64,000 nucleotides of DNA from Sanghuangporus weigelae (taxonomy: Eukaryota > Basidiomycota > Agaricomycetes > Hymenochaetales > Hymenochaetaceae). The notes under the pieces were generated by a model that saw only the letters and a list, made by a program, of their open reading frames with translations, ran no database searches and had not been told where the DNA came from. Position 1 is the first letter of the stretch. Every line of letters begins with the position of its first letter. The translations under genes were made by a program, and so were the position numbers. The stretch is from assembly GCA_033182465.1 (NCBI GenBank), contig CP137326.1, forward strand, positions 620,001-684,000, in the 5' to 3' direction. Below, in pieces: positions 1 through 11,193 of the stretch.

Positions 1-434
1 CGAATTCAAGTTGGTGGGAGCTAAGAAGGAAGGTAACAATCACTGGCAGTCCACCGGCGTGATTAGGATCAATGGACAGCACGAAAGCAATCCGACGTGG
101 CCAGCCGTTGTCCGGTGAGAACGAAGCAAAAGGAGATGAAAGCAAGAGGAAGGAAAAAGAAAAGCTGGTGCAAGGAGTTTAATGCCTGGCTGCCTGCGTC
201 CACCTCGTGGTGGGGGCGAAGACCAGAACGTAAATCAAATATTGGTCCTAATCAGGATAATTGATGATCGTGGGACTGATTGGCCATAAAAGCGATATCC
301 TTGTGTCGATCCTCGAAATTTTGGACGCGCACCACCGTGAAGGAGTTACTGTTGCACAGTAAGATCACTGGCAGGACCGACCCTAACGCTTTTGATTTTC
401 TATAGCTTATTGTGCGTCGAGGTCTTCGTTCCAG
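1..434. other. Left edge and upstream region of the NAT10 gene
   Basis: No gene can be assigned with confidence. On the minus strand, the first ~110 bases read open as a stretch containing NGWPRRIAFVLSIDPNHAGG, which is protein-like, but no start codon or family match was recognised. It could be the end of a neighbouring exon or chance. The rest should hold the promoter of the NAT10 gene that starts at 435. Confidence 0.4.
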
Positions 435-3400
435 ATGAGAAAACAGCTGGATCCCCGCATTCCTATCCTCATTAACAACAATGTCAAGAAAAATCATCGT
501 TCGTTCATAGTTTTGGTGGGAGACAAAGGCAGGGATCAGGTGCGTTGCTCTGCAAATCGGCAGAACTCATGCCCAGACACGTCTTTAGATTGTCAACTTG
601 CATTTCCTTCTATCACAAGCTCGTGTCTCTGCGAGACCGTCCGTTCTATGGTGCTACAAGAAAGATCTTGGATTCACGAGGTATGTTTTCCATGTCCTAT
701 AATTTTTAAGCTGATCCCAATGAACTATCCCGTTAGCCATCGAAAGAAACGAGAAGCAAAGATCAAACGCGAAGTCAAGCGAGGAATCCGAGAGGCGAAC
801 GAGCAAAATCCGTTTGAGATATTTGTCACTGTCACCGACATTCGATATACGTATGAATCTCCCTAGTTGAGCGTTGTCACCTCTTTACTTAATTCGGACT
901 CAGGTATTATAAAGAATCACATAAAATACTAGGGAACACGTATGGCATGTGCGTACTACAGGATTTTGAAGCCATCACACCGAATCTACTCGCAAGGACA
1001 ATCGAGACCGTAGAAGGTGGAGGGTTGGTGGTTCTGTTGTTGAAGACCATGACTTCTTTGCGCCAGCTGTACACAATGACTATGGTACGAATTCATGGCT
1101 CACTCCGTATTTATCTTCTGACATGCTCTCAGGACGTCCATGCTCGCTATCGTACATCATCCCACGATTCGGTGGTTGCCCGTTTCAACGAGCGGTTCAT
1201 CCTTTCTCTCGGCGCTTGTGAAGACTGTCTAGTGCTCGATGATGAACTCAATGTCCTTCCAATTTCCCGTGGGAAGGACATAAAGCCTTACGACGATACG
1301 CAAAAAGGGAAGAATAAAGCGGACACAGAACTCACGGAGTTACGCGCAAGTCTCGCTGACGCCAAACCTATTGGCGAGCTTGTCAAGCTTGCGCGAACTC
1401 TCGATCAAGCAAAGGCCATTCTTACGTTTGCCGATGCGATTTCGGAAAAAACTCTTAGCTCGACTGTGACTTTGACGGCTGCGCGTGGTCGCGGCAAGTC
1501 TGCTGCACTCGGACTCGCGATCTCTGCTGCTCTTGCTCATGGATATTCCAACATCTTCGTCACAAGTCCGAGTCCGGAAAACTTAAAGACTTTGTTCCAG
1601 TTCATTTTCAAGGGCATGGACGTGCTCGGGTACGAAGAACACCTCGATTATGATATTGTACAGAGCACAAATCCCGAGTTCAACAAAGCAATCGTGCGCG
1701 TGAACATCTTCCGAGACCACAGGCAAACAATTCAGTATATTCAGCCGCAAGATGCTCATGTCCTTGGTCAAGCGGAGCTTGTAATTATTGACGAGGCTGC
1801 GGCAATCCCACTTCCACTCGTTCGCAATCTCCTTGGGCCGTACCTTGTCTTTATGGCATCTACGATCAATGGTTACGAAGGAACTGGACGGTCTCTTTCG
1901 CTAAAGCTCATTCAGCAGCTCCGGGAGAGTACTCGTCCATCCGCTACATCAACTACAGAGGACACGGCTTCTACTTCTCGCTCAAAGAAGCCAGCGACCA
2001 GCGCACCGCTGAAAGCTCGGACACTGCGAGAAATCAAGCTCGAGACGCCCATTAGGTATTCAGTAGGTGATAAAATAGAAGCTTGGTTGAATACATTACT
2101 GTGCCTCGACGCGACTGCTGCAGCGCGAGGACTGGCACAGGGTTGTCCACATCCGAGCAAATGCGAACTCTACTATGTCTCTCGTGATACTCTGTTCAGC
2201 TTCCATCCGGCCTCGGAGGTGTTCCTCCAGCGTATGATGGCGCTGTACGTAGCAAGTCATTATAAAAACCAGCCAAATGATCTACAACTTATGTCGGACG
2301 CGCCCGCGCACCATCTATTTGTCCTTCTTCCTCCTCTGAAAGACGATGAAAGCCATCTTCCCGAACCGATTGTCGTACTTCAGGTCGCACTGGAGGGCAA
2401 TATTAGCAAGCAGGCGATCATGGAATCTCTTAGTCGAGGATTGCGAACTGGTGGCGACTTGATCCCCTGGCTAGTTTCTCAGCAGTTTCAAGATTCTCAG
2501 TTTGCTCAACTGTCTGGTGCACGAATAGTACGAATAGCGACTCACCCAGACTATACTAACGTACGTTACTTCGCGTCCTCTGAGTTAGATTATCTAACGC
2601 ATCCCCCAGATGGGCTACGGAGCACGCGCCCTTCAGGCATTAAACTCATATTATAGCGGGGAATATTTCAACCTGGACGAAAGCACTCGAGAAGAATATT
2701 CGTATCCTAACCCTGCTCAGTTCGACGCTGTGAGTCTTCAATGCTCCCCACGCGAATTGGAATGTTTCTGAATATATACTGTAGAACACTAATTTATTGA
2801 CTGATAATCCTACCATTCGTGCCCCGTCCGTAATGCCCCCTCTTCTGCAGCGCCTATCTGAGCGTAAATCGGAGAATCTGGATTACCTTGGAGTTTCTTA
2901 TGGTCTCACTCCTTCCTTGCTTCGGTGCGACCCAACTTACATATGTATAAATCAAGCAGATAGGTACTGACAAAGGCACTGTGTGCAGCTTTTGGAAACG
3001 TGCTGGCTATGTGCCATTATATATTCGACAGACGACGAGCGAACTAACAGGAGAGCACAGTTGCGTTATGGTGCGCGGACTGAATAACTCAACCGAACGT
3101 GATTTGGAATGGTTAGGAGAGTTTACGAAAGGCGGGCATTATTTCTCAGACTTGGAGCACCGGATGTATCGACTAACTCTCTGACCCTCAGACTTCAGAA
3201 GGCGATTCCTTTCATTACTTTCCTTCAAGTTTAGAGAGTTCGGAAGCGTGATGGCGCTCAGCATACTTGGAGCTGCTGATGAGGGTCTGAAGCGACTGGA
3301 CTCGGATTCAGCTCGAGGTGATCTAGTACTTTGCTCATTGAGACTGTTTCATAAGCTCACTTATCATTTCATGGTCAGAAATCGGCTCTCAAGAGCTGTC

Positions 3401-4370
3401 GATCCTGCTGACGCCTTTCGATTTAAAGCGGCTGGATTCTTACGCAAACAATCTGCTTGATTATCACGTCATCCTAGACTTATTGCCGACTATAACTACA
3501 TTGTATTTTGAGAAGCGATTGGGCTCGGAAGTCCATCTCAGCGCTGTACAAAGCTCCATTCTTCTTGCACTTGGACTTCAAAAGAAGACTATTGAGGAGG
3601 TAGAGGTACGTTGTATTTGATAGTTTCTTGCATTTGAAAACTGACAGTTCGACTGCTCCCGTTTCGATGAAAAAGGCTGAGTTACAGCTTCCGGTCTCCC
3701 AGGCGCTCGCGCTTTTCGTGAAGGCGATCCGCAAGATCACAAAGCGTTTGCAGGACATACAAAAAGCTGCTATCAGCGCGGAACTTGCTTTGCCTCCTTC
3801 CACCTCCACTCCAGACGCACGGACAAGGAATGCCAATGAAGACGAGAATGAGAGTAAGGAGCCGCGCGACATGGCGGCAAAACATGAACATCTGCAAGAT
3901 TCGGGCAAAGATGAGGATAAGGATGAGACGCCAGGACAGCATGCATTCAAGGAGAAGCAACGAGAGATGATCACCGCACTCGACCTCAGCAAGTAAGCTT
4001 CTCCTCATTTAGCTCAGTACTTTTCGTGATGCATGTTACTCACCAGAATCTCCCTCTCTTAATGTCTGCATCCCCTCTCTATATCGACGGCATCCTCTTT
4101 TAATTGTTGCGAATCGTTGCGAATCCGACATTGTCGCATACTAGATACGCTATTGCTGATTCCACCACAGACTGGTCGAGCGCAGAAGCGCAAGTCGCGC
4201 GACTCGCTAAAGAACAAAGGTCAAGCGCGGGCAGGTCGTCCATCGTTAGCATCAAGAGTGGTGCGCAAGCGGGTCAGAAGAGGAAAGCGGGCGAGAATGA
4301 AAACAAGGATGAAAAATCTGTCGAGAAGAAGAAAACTCGAAGGGGAACGGGGAAGAAGGCTAAGCAATGA
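435..4370 (+). CDS. KRE33: RNA cytidine acetyltransferase (NAT10/KRE33 family)
   Basis: This is the ATP-dependent nucleolar enzyme that makes N4-acetylcytidine in 18S rRNA and in tRNA and is needed for small-subunit assembly. I read twelve exons: 435-539, 589-680, 737-850, 904-1084, 1133-2560, 2610-2729, 2785-2934, 2989-3131, 3192-3317, 3379-3605, 3676-3992 and 4145-4370. The start MRKQLDPRIPILINN matches the usual family N-terminus. A Walker A loop, TAARGRGKSAALGLAI, lies near 1470-1530, and DEAAAIP follows near 1791-1811 as the helicase-like motif. The acetyl-CoA-binding part begins MGYGARAL at 2610. The C-terminus is Lys-rich (KKTRRGTGKKAKQ), as is typical, and suits nucleolar targeting. 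All family blocks appear present and in frame through the inferred introns, so the gene looks intact. It converges on the 2OG oxygenase gene, about 250 bp away. Confidence 0.96.
3132..3191 (+). other. Probable GC-AG intron in the NAT10 gene
   Basis: Family conservation demands the join WLGEFTK|DFRRRFLSLLS. The only fitting intron starts AAAG|GCGGGC and ends ACCCTCAG|AC, 60 nt long, with a good branch site GACTAAC 20 nt before the acceptor. No GT donor gives the conserved join. The donor is therefore GC rather than GT, and its downstream bases match the usual GCAAGT poorly. Confidence 0.7.
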
Positions 4371-4621
4371 CTTGCAGTATCGAGCGTTTCTACATGCTTC
4401 TTGTGTTTGGAGATCGCGAGAGTTTGAAATGCACTTTGTCTCATCATCGGAATCACAGTTACTCATTATGGTCCGGAGAGTATTTCATTTCGCATAATTG
4501 GATACAACAGGTACAACAGATACAGGACATTCGATGCAACAAGTGCAAATTACTCGTACATTGTTCTTTTCCATCCAAACAAGCAAACCATTTTGATGTA
4601 GATCCTTCTGCTTCCCATGAC

Positions 4622-6319
4622 TTACGCCTCGACAGCTTTAACCTTGACCGCATTGGCATACGCTACATCAAGCCGATTCTTAGAATACTCGCCTGCGGTG
4701 ACGACTTCGTACTTTGCAGGACGTTCTGAGGAGACGCACGACGGGATCGGCTTTGAATGCACAGTAAGTGTGCAGGTAATCGCAAGTCACCAAACTTTCA
4801 GCAACTACCTCATTTTGTTTTTGTATCAGTGCAGGCTCACCTCAAGTTTGGTATGAAAGTCGACGGCAAAGAAGGTGGGGATGGAGTACCGCTCGATTCC
4901 TGACCGGTTGACCGCTCGGTGCACGGTCGATTTGAAGACATCGTCTGTGGTATTGAAAACGTTATTCGGTCAGGAGACAAGCAAGTAGAATTGACGAACT
5001 TGACCATCTCATGAGCTGATCGGCAATACTATGATAGAATAAAGTTCAGCTATGAGTATCTTTTTCTGGGTCTGGGACAAAGAAAAAAAGAAACAAAAAC
5101 GACGACTCGGACTCACTTGACGACAAGCGTGCCCGGAATCGGTGTAGCGTTCACCCACTCCTGTTTCGCGTTCATCACTTGTAGGGTCTGAATCTCTGGT
5201 TGCTGCCAAAGGATCGTGAAGCACTATTCAAAATCAAACGTTGTTTAGAACTTGAGAATCAGACATCTGATGTTTGGAGGGAGCAATCTACCTCGAAACT
5301 GAATGAAATTTGAATATCAGTAAGAGTTAATTTAATATATATAATATGAATGTAAGAATGAAGGCTTCTTACTCGGTGTGAGCGCCTATGCCCAACAGTC
5401 TATCATCATAAGGCCCCGTTTGCGGAGGGTAGTGGAGAATTCTCGTAACTGCTGCAGTCTCTTTCGTCTGATAAGGCAATGCTATCAGCTTTACCATGTA
5501 CTTTTGCGGTGTGGAAGTACATGAATATACCTTATCATCAAAGAAAGCCTCATCAATCCCTAATGCCAGAGCAAATAGCGGGAACATGTTCTTCCCGAAT
5601 GCAGTAACTGCATTACTATCACATCCGAGCATGATCCTCTATTTTTCCTCGGAGATAAAGAGAGCAGAGTCGCTCACTAATATTTCATATACTCTTCCTT
5701 GAACCCAGGGACTTCGGTAGGCCATGGATTGGTCCCGTACGTCTCTTCTATCGATGTTTTTGCCGTAGGATCAGTACAATTGACTTCCGGACCAATGTCA
5801 TATCCCTCGTGAAGGTCTCCTCGGTTAGCCGGGTCGATGTTCTCGGCAAGAAATGCAGTGTAGCCTTTCAGGTTGGTCGTATTTCTACTGTCATACTATG
5901 CATAGCATCAGCTTTGGCAACTTGCTATAGTACAATATATTATACATATGGCGAGCCTTTTATAAATAACTTACTTTGAGCTTTGTCTCCTCCGGCAAGG
6001 CAAAGAACTTCTTCCCGATTTCAAGAGCGTTGAACATCAGCTCTTCTGGTATACCATGATTCTTGACGTAGAAGAATCCGACGTTTACGCAGGCTTCGCG
6101 GATATCTTTTGCGACTTGCTGACGGGCCTCCGGGTCTCTGTCGACACCTTCCATATCTCTAGATACTCAGTTCAATCGAGACAATACATATATGTTTGAG
6201 AGTAATCAGAAACTCATTTGAATGAGCGAATGAAAATGAAAATGAACTAACATGACTGGAATGTTCTTGAATCCATAGTCTGCTCGACTCGCGGTTTGCA
6301 GGACACTCTCGATAGCCAT
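4622..6319 (-). CDS. 2-oxoglutarate/Fe(II)-dependent dioxygenase, isopenicillin N synthase-like
   Basis: This non-heme iron oxygenase resembles the IPNS/flavonol-synthase-like families common in fungi; its substrate is unknown. It starts MAIESVLQTASRADYG at 6319. The first intron follows CCAGTCAT (6252), giving the join PVIDMEGVDRD. The N-terminal DIOX_N block contains GFFYVKNHGIPEELM (near 6080-6040). The iron ligands are H and D in GIGAHTDFECF, the D being completed across an intron, and H in FKSTVHRAVN. The 2OG-binding arginine is in RSGIERYSIP. About eight short introns are needed, including one 7-nt exon. The protein ends KVKAVEA, and about 350 residues is normal for the family. No frame break is needed, so it looks functional. 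Its promoter side faces the foldback transposon at 6718. Confidence 0.9.
5292..5298 (-). other. 7-nt microexon in the dioxygenase gene
   Basis: The exon is TTTCGAG on the minus strand. It has an acceptor (ATTCAG) before it and a donor (GTAGAT) after it. It finishes the aspartate codon and adds FE, giving the conserved iron-site join HTDFECF. Without it the HxD motif and the frame are lost. Confidence 0.72.
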
Positions 6320-6717
6320 CTGTACTACGACGCTCCACTGGGTGGTGGTACAAGGTTAGGGGACGTACTAGCGGAGATAACAACTATAAACGGTGTTCAG
6401 AGCGCTTTCACTCGTCTATATAAATTTTCCTTTTCCGGCCACCGCAAAACAAAAGGAATTTGCTGGCTAAAGTCCGGGTAATTTCACATTCAGCTTTCTG
6501 GATGTACATATACAGTTGAAATTGACATAACGCATCGCATCCAAATGCATATATTTGATAATGCATCACTTTTCAGTGTCTCCTGTGTTGGGAGGCGGGG
6601 GAAATTATGCAAAAAATGTCATGTGGAATAAGGCATTGACATTATGGTGATCAAGGGAGAAGTACAGCCACTATAAATTTATGTAAACTATGGATTCTGA
6701 GGCAAGCAGAGCGCTTA
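6320..6717. other. Intergenic region upstream of the dioxygenase gene
   Basis: This is AT-rich non-coding DNA between the dioxygenase start and the foldback element. A short ORF on the plus strand (6296-6481) has no recognisable content. A TATAAATT stretch near 6419 is orientation-neutral. I see no other feature. Confidence 0.5.
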
Positions 6718-7236
6718 CAGCCGTTTGCAAAAGTAATGAGAATCACGTGATTTGACCACTTTTCTCGCCATGAGAGCCTCAAAACACAGATAAAATCATA
6801 TCTCACCCAAATCTCAACGGTTTCACATCATCTAAGTTGCTAAATTCATATTTTCGAAAGGGCTTTCGCTTAAAGAAAACTGTAGAGAAACTAGAGCGAA
6901 AAATGACCCTAAAATGGCGAAAATATCGGTTTTTGCCTCTTCCTTGCATGTGCAATTTTTTCTGTGATCTCTGCTGGTCCAGCACCTCCCCAAAGCTATC
7001 CAGAATGATAATATGATTATAAAATGAATTTACAGACTGAGTTTGAGTTGAATTGTGTACCAGAATGTGCTGCTTTGAGGCATGCCTGAATCACTCAAAA
7101 CTCATCATTTCCCCCTAGCCTCCCAGGCTCCAGGAAAAATTCTTACAGGCCAGATTCATGCATGTAAATTCATTTTGGATATAATAGACTAGGTTTGTGT
7201 ACTAGCTAAGGCCTCAGCATCCACTGGTGAGCTGGG
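6718..7236 (+). repeat. Left arm of the foldback element
   Basis: This 519-bp arm is the reverse complement of 7283-7801 with about one mismatch. ATCACGTGAT lies at 6742-6751. Confidence 0.92.
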
Positions 7237-7282
7237 AAGATGCTGTCTAAAATGATGCATACAACCAGAATCACTTGTTCAG

Positions 7283-7801
7283 CCCAGCTCACCAGTGGAT
7301 GCTGAGGCCTTAGCTAGTACACAAACCTAGTCTATTATATCCAAAATGAATTTACATGCATGAATCTGGCCTGTAAGAATTTTTCCTGGAGCCTGGGAGG
7401 CTAGGGGGAAATGATGAGTTTTGAGTGATTCAGGCATGCCTCAAAGCAGCACATTCTGGTACACAATTCAACTCAAACTCAGTCTGTAAATTCATTTTAT
7501 AATCATATTATCATTCTGGATAGCTTTGGGGAGGTGCTGGACCAGCAGGGATCACAGAAAAAATTGCACATGCAAGGAAGAGGCAAAAACCGATATTTTC
7601 GCCATTTTAGGGTCATTTTTCGCTCTAGTTTCTCTACAGTTTTCTTTAAGCGAAAGCCCTTTCGAAAATATGAATTTAGCAACTTAGATGATGTGAAACC
7701 GTTGAGATTTGGGTGAGATATGATTTTATCTGTGTTTTGAGGCTCTCATGGCGAGAAAAGTGGTCAAATCACGTGATTCTCATTACTTTTGCAAACGGCT
7801 G
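7283..7801 (-). repeat. Right arm of the foldback element
   Basis: This is the mirror of 6718-7236. ATCACGTGAT lies at 7768-7777, exactly 24 bp from the outer end as on the left. Confidence 0.92.
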
Positions 7802-8363
7802 TAATATTGTAAAGTCCACTATTCAAGAAAATCATGTAATTAAATGAAAATACAGGTAGCAGATTGATCGACATCAGCAATTCCCATAGATAGCATGATC
7901 GTACCTTTCAAATATGGGATGTCGAGATGAAGCACTGCGTGTCTTTATTCCCTCCTCTCTGCTAAGTCAATACTTTATTCTGGTGTCTCATTAGGTCCAT
8001 GCAGCTCCCATTTTCGATCCTTTTCAAAAGTGGGAATATTTCCTCTCACATCTCCTAATGAAGAAATCTAATAATGCATTACAAAAGGTAGTCTCCCGAC
8101 GTTATGCGTTATGACAATTTCAACGGTACTTAGCAAGATTCAATGATTGGTATCGGCAACTCAACCTGTGATTCGGTCTCACCAAACATCCAAGGTTAGC
8201 TCCATACAATTGCGATGCTACTTATATATCAAAGTAACTGATCCAAGAGCCGCACAATGTTCGTATTATTACGCAGGAAGACGGTCCGAAGGACGAATAT
8301 TTATAAAGTAAAACCGGCAACTTCGCTGCTTCCCTGCCTTTGTTCGCCTCCACATCAAGGAAC
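7802..8363. other. Intergenic, no gene seen
   Basis: This is AT-rich sequence between the foldback element and the 3' end of the Cys-rich gene. No ORF, RNA gene or repeat was recognised. Confidence 0.5.
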
Positions 8364-9280
8364 TTAACAGCAGCAATCCGCTACGGTTTCACAGGGGCAG
8401 CCTAGAGTCGAATAAATAAGCAAGTTCAGAATGCATGCAGTAACGCAAAGCTTCTTACAAATAATATCTGCCCAGCACTCGCAGCAATCCTATAATGAAG
8501 GCAGAACTTGTCAGATCCGAAACACACCACGCGGCAGAGGAAATAATCGTGATGCAAGTGAGCATTACCTTGCAGCATTCTGTTGGAAACGAGACAAAGA
8601 TAAGCCTCATTTGCTAGCAAAGAATGTATGCTTGTGAAGAACGCACCAAAACAGAGGAAACACTCGATCGCGCCTAGGAAGCAGTCCTATCAGAGAGCAG
8701 GAAGTCGGTTAGCGACCAATTCAAATATTCAGGTGATATAAAAAGCCGGCTCGAAAAAGTTATAAATAAAATAGCCGACCGATACACGAGCATTTAGTCA
8801 AGCACGTGTGATACGGATGCGGACCCCAATACGACGTAACAAATATGAATCTAGACATTAAACTTACCCTCGCTGCGCCGCCTCCACGGATACGCATGGC
8901 TTTCTGCTCGCCTGGCTGTTGCTGACGGGTCGCGGCAGGAGCGGAGGTCGGGACTGTTCGGAGTCATCAAGTCGCGGTATCACAGGGTATCAAACCGATT
9001 CGACCGGATTCGATCAGTTGTGGATGAACATCACGGTGTAAAATGGAGAAGCCCAATGAGTTTGGAGCATGAACGTATGCGAAGCAACGAGGTGGACGCG
9101 AGGCGAATATCATGAAAGAAGGAAGTCAGCTATCAGTTTGTGAAGTGGGTACAGGTTATGACGAAATATCGGGCAATGAAAGGCGCAGGATGGGAACTCA
9201 CCCATTTGAATCGCACCAGTCGGCTGTTGCGCGACTGCGGCGCGAGCAGGCTTTGCGATGGGAGTATTGGAGGAGTTCAT
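8364..9280 (-). CDS. Small Cys-rich, CYSTM-like protein
   Basis: The gene encodes a protein of about 90 residues from six small exons. The N-terminal half is Pro/Gln/Ala-rich and begins MNSSNTPIAKPARAA. It is followed by the basic turn MRIRGGGAAR and then a Cys-rich tail, read as DCFLGAIECFLCFECCKD, CCECWADII and CCPCETVADCCC before TAA at 8364. This organisation (disordered N-terminus, RLRGGGA-like linker, CC-rich hydrophobic tail) resembles small membrane-associated CYSTM-type proteins in Agaricomycetes, which are linked to stress tolerance. The function here is inferred only from the pattern. The small exons and phase-matching introns argue for a real gene. Nothing indicates damage. Confidence 0.75.
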
Positions 9281-10197
9281 AGCTTCAACAATGTGTTCTG
9301 CCCTTTCAGACCATCAGCGACGCCCGAGCGCAAGGAATAAAAATCAAAACGGCGTACAGAAATTTACAATGGATGTGGTGAGACTTGGAAGTGAGTGGCA
9401 GAGCGATGGTCCGCAGTCATAGGTCCGGTATAAGTAGTCGTCTAAAAATAGATTGACCGTGTTGCTGTGAGGTCATTTCCATTATATGCTATAAATTCTG
9501 CCGACCGGATCTCAGCCAACAGCGAAAATGGAGCTCTATACCCGCATGTGCAAGTGGAAACGCTTGAACACACAGATTACAGTGGGGCCTCCTCTGTATG
9601 ATAGATAGAGCTGTTTGTTGTTCATGACGTGAAAGCCGAGGACTCGGACTCATCGCAAATAAGAGCGAGCGAGCATTACAGGAAGAGAGATGAATACTTT
9701 TCCGGCCGCAGAGACGGGTAAGTCGGTTATGAGGGTTGCAGAAGAAAGCGATAACACTGAACGATCGTGGTGGAAGAAGAGGAAGAGGAAGTCGAAATGC
9801 CAAGCACCAGTTTGAGTTTAAGCTGCTTTCTTGGACGGTTGCAAAAGAGGTAGCGCCGATCGAATCACAAAAACAGATTCGTCGATCGCATAACGCTTAA
9901 GTTTGAACCCTCGACAATGGCATTATAAATACTACAAGCTCTTGGAAGAGCAGGTGCAAAAAAGCACAAGAAAGGGTACAGAATGTGAGCTAACAAGGTG
10001 GAATAGTAATACAGTGTCCAAATGAAAACCAACAGATGCCGATCTTGCTCCTAAAGCGACTTTTTAATCGACACCTTGGCCGAGAAGAGCGCACGCGCTT
10101 CTATATTACAATAATGTGAATGAATATCGAAAGCAGGTGAGGGTCAAACCATAAGATAGGAGAGCCCAGTTCGGTGAGCTGCGATTACTGTACCACC
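9281..10197. other. Intergenic, promoter side of the Cys-rich gene
   Basis: This ~900-bp block lies between two minus-strand genes. ORFs on either strand (for example 9489-9803) have no family-like content or splice context. It probably holds the promoter or 5' UTR of the Cys-rich gene and the 3' UTR of the Kre9-like gene. Confidence 0.5.
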
Positions 10198-10820
10198 TTA
10201 TTCCAAGATTCCGAATTCTGGAGCGAGGACAGTGTTGGCGATCGTGAACAGTGGGCTCTCGTTGCCAGAATCACCGAATACTATTCCAAAACAGACAAAA
10301 AGGGTCAGCCATGGGCATACAGACGAGTTATTTGCAGAGTAACAAGACTTACAAACAATCTGGTAATCTGTACGCGCCGGAACATCAGGCACCTGCACGT
10401 CGACTTTCCCGTCAAAAAGGGAGAAGTTTCCCGCCAGCGGCTCATTCAAACCACCTGGGCCGTGCAAGAACCCATTCGGAGTACGAAGAACGATCAGGCC
10501 ATTTGAGTTTGTTACTTGAGAAGGCGGGTCTTCAGTGGACCTTTACCAGAAGATAACGTAAAAAAGTAAATAAATGTAGCATAAATTCAAGTTCAACACT
10601 GTATCATTTACCAGGTGACCTGCACCCTATCGCCAGCCCTCCACACATCACCAGCTGCTGGCGAGATGATCTCGGGAGACCACACATCCCTCCTCATGAG
10701 TGTCTCGAGCTGCGGAACAGCCATCGCGCGCACTCCATCAACTGCGATAAGGGCTGACAGCACTGCCAAAACGAGGAGGCTGACGATGTTGTTCGTGAAC
10801 GACGTTAGACTGCGGGACAT
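10198..10820 (-). CDS. Secreted Kre9/Knh1-like (Ser-Thr-rich GPI-anchored family) domain protein
   Basis: Three exons encode a short secreted protein. The first exon carries a hydrophobic signal segment (IVSLLVLAVLSALIAVDG) followed by DVWSPEIISPAAGDVWRAGD, the start of a Kre9/Knh1 N-terminal Ig-like domain. The second exon contains LAGNFSLFDGKVDVQVPDVP. The third restores FGDSGNESPLFTI, the usual domain end, and stops after FGILE. Family members act at the cell surface and are linked to beta-1,6-glucan assembly. Many fungal relatives continue into a Ser/Thr-rich stalk and GPI signal. This one stops right after the domain, so it is probably secreted rather than anchored unless a further exon was missed. 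Confidence 0.82.
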
Positions 10821-11193
10821 TATCGGAGTATTAAGTCGTCAGAACGGATAAGGCGTTTGGAAGGAGGACGCCTGCGTCGAGCTCGACGATGATGGCAAGA
10901 GTGTAAGGAGGGAGTGTGGGGAGATTGTTATGTATGACAAGCGCGGTTGATAAAGCAGAATCAAACCTTGAGTTCCAAATCTGGCGATGTCGGCGATCAG
11001 CGATCAATTCATGGTCTTGGCCGCGACGCGTCCAGGTTCAGACGTTCATCGTCCTGCGTCAAAAGGTTGATGGACTTCATCAGCGTGATCTTATAACAAC
11101 ATTCTTTTCGTCATTTTTGTACTTTGCTCCAGCTCGCGTATTCTCGATTATTTGGAACGATGTTATGAACAGACAATGTCCGATTATCCTTTT
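10821..11193. other. Intergenic between the Kre9-like gene and a pseudogene
   Basis: This is presumed promoter of the Kre9-like gene. The plus-strand ORF 10916-11197 has no recognisable content. Confidence 0.45.

Larger units (their letters stand above)
6718..7801. mobile_element. Foldback/MITE-like Tc1/mariner-type element, non-autonomous
   Basis: The element is a 1,084-bp near-perfect palindrome: two 519-bp arms around a 46-bp loop (7237-7282). Both ends read CAGCCGTTTGCAAAAGTAAT and are flanked by TA (6716-6717 and 7802-7803), the target duplication of the Tc1/mariner superfamily. One mismatch was noticed between the arms (left ATCTCTGC against right ATCCCTGC), so the element is young or the arms are homogenised. 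It has no transposase; the mirrored 60-codon ORFs in the arms are just copies of each other. ATCACGTGAT occurs 24 bp in from both ends. The same outer sequence bounds the 17-kb element at 45555-62568, whose transposase source may have moved this one. Confidence 0.9.

Noticed and set aside
252-497. Minus-strand ORF overlapping the NAT10 start
   Set aside because: It is antisense to a well-supported exon and has no recognisable content.
6803-7716. Identical 60-codon ORFs in both arms of the foldback element
   Set aside because: They are the same DNA read in mirror arms. The content is not protein-like and no start or splice context supports it.
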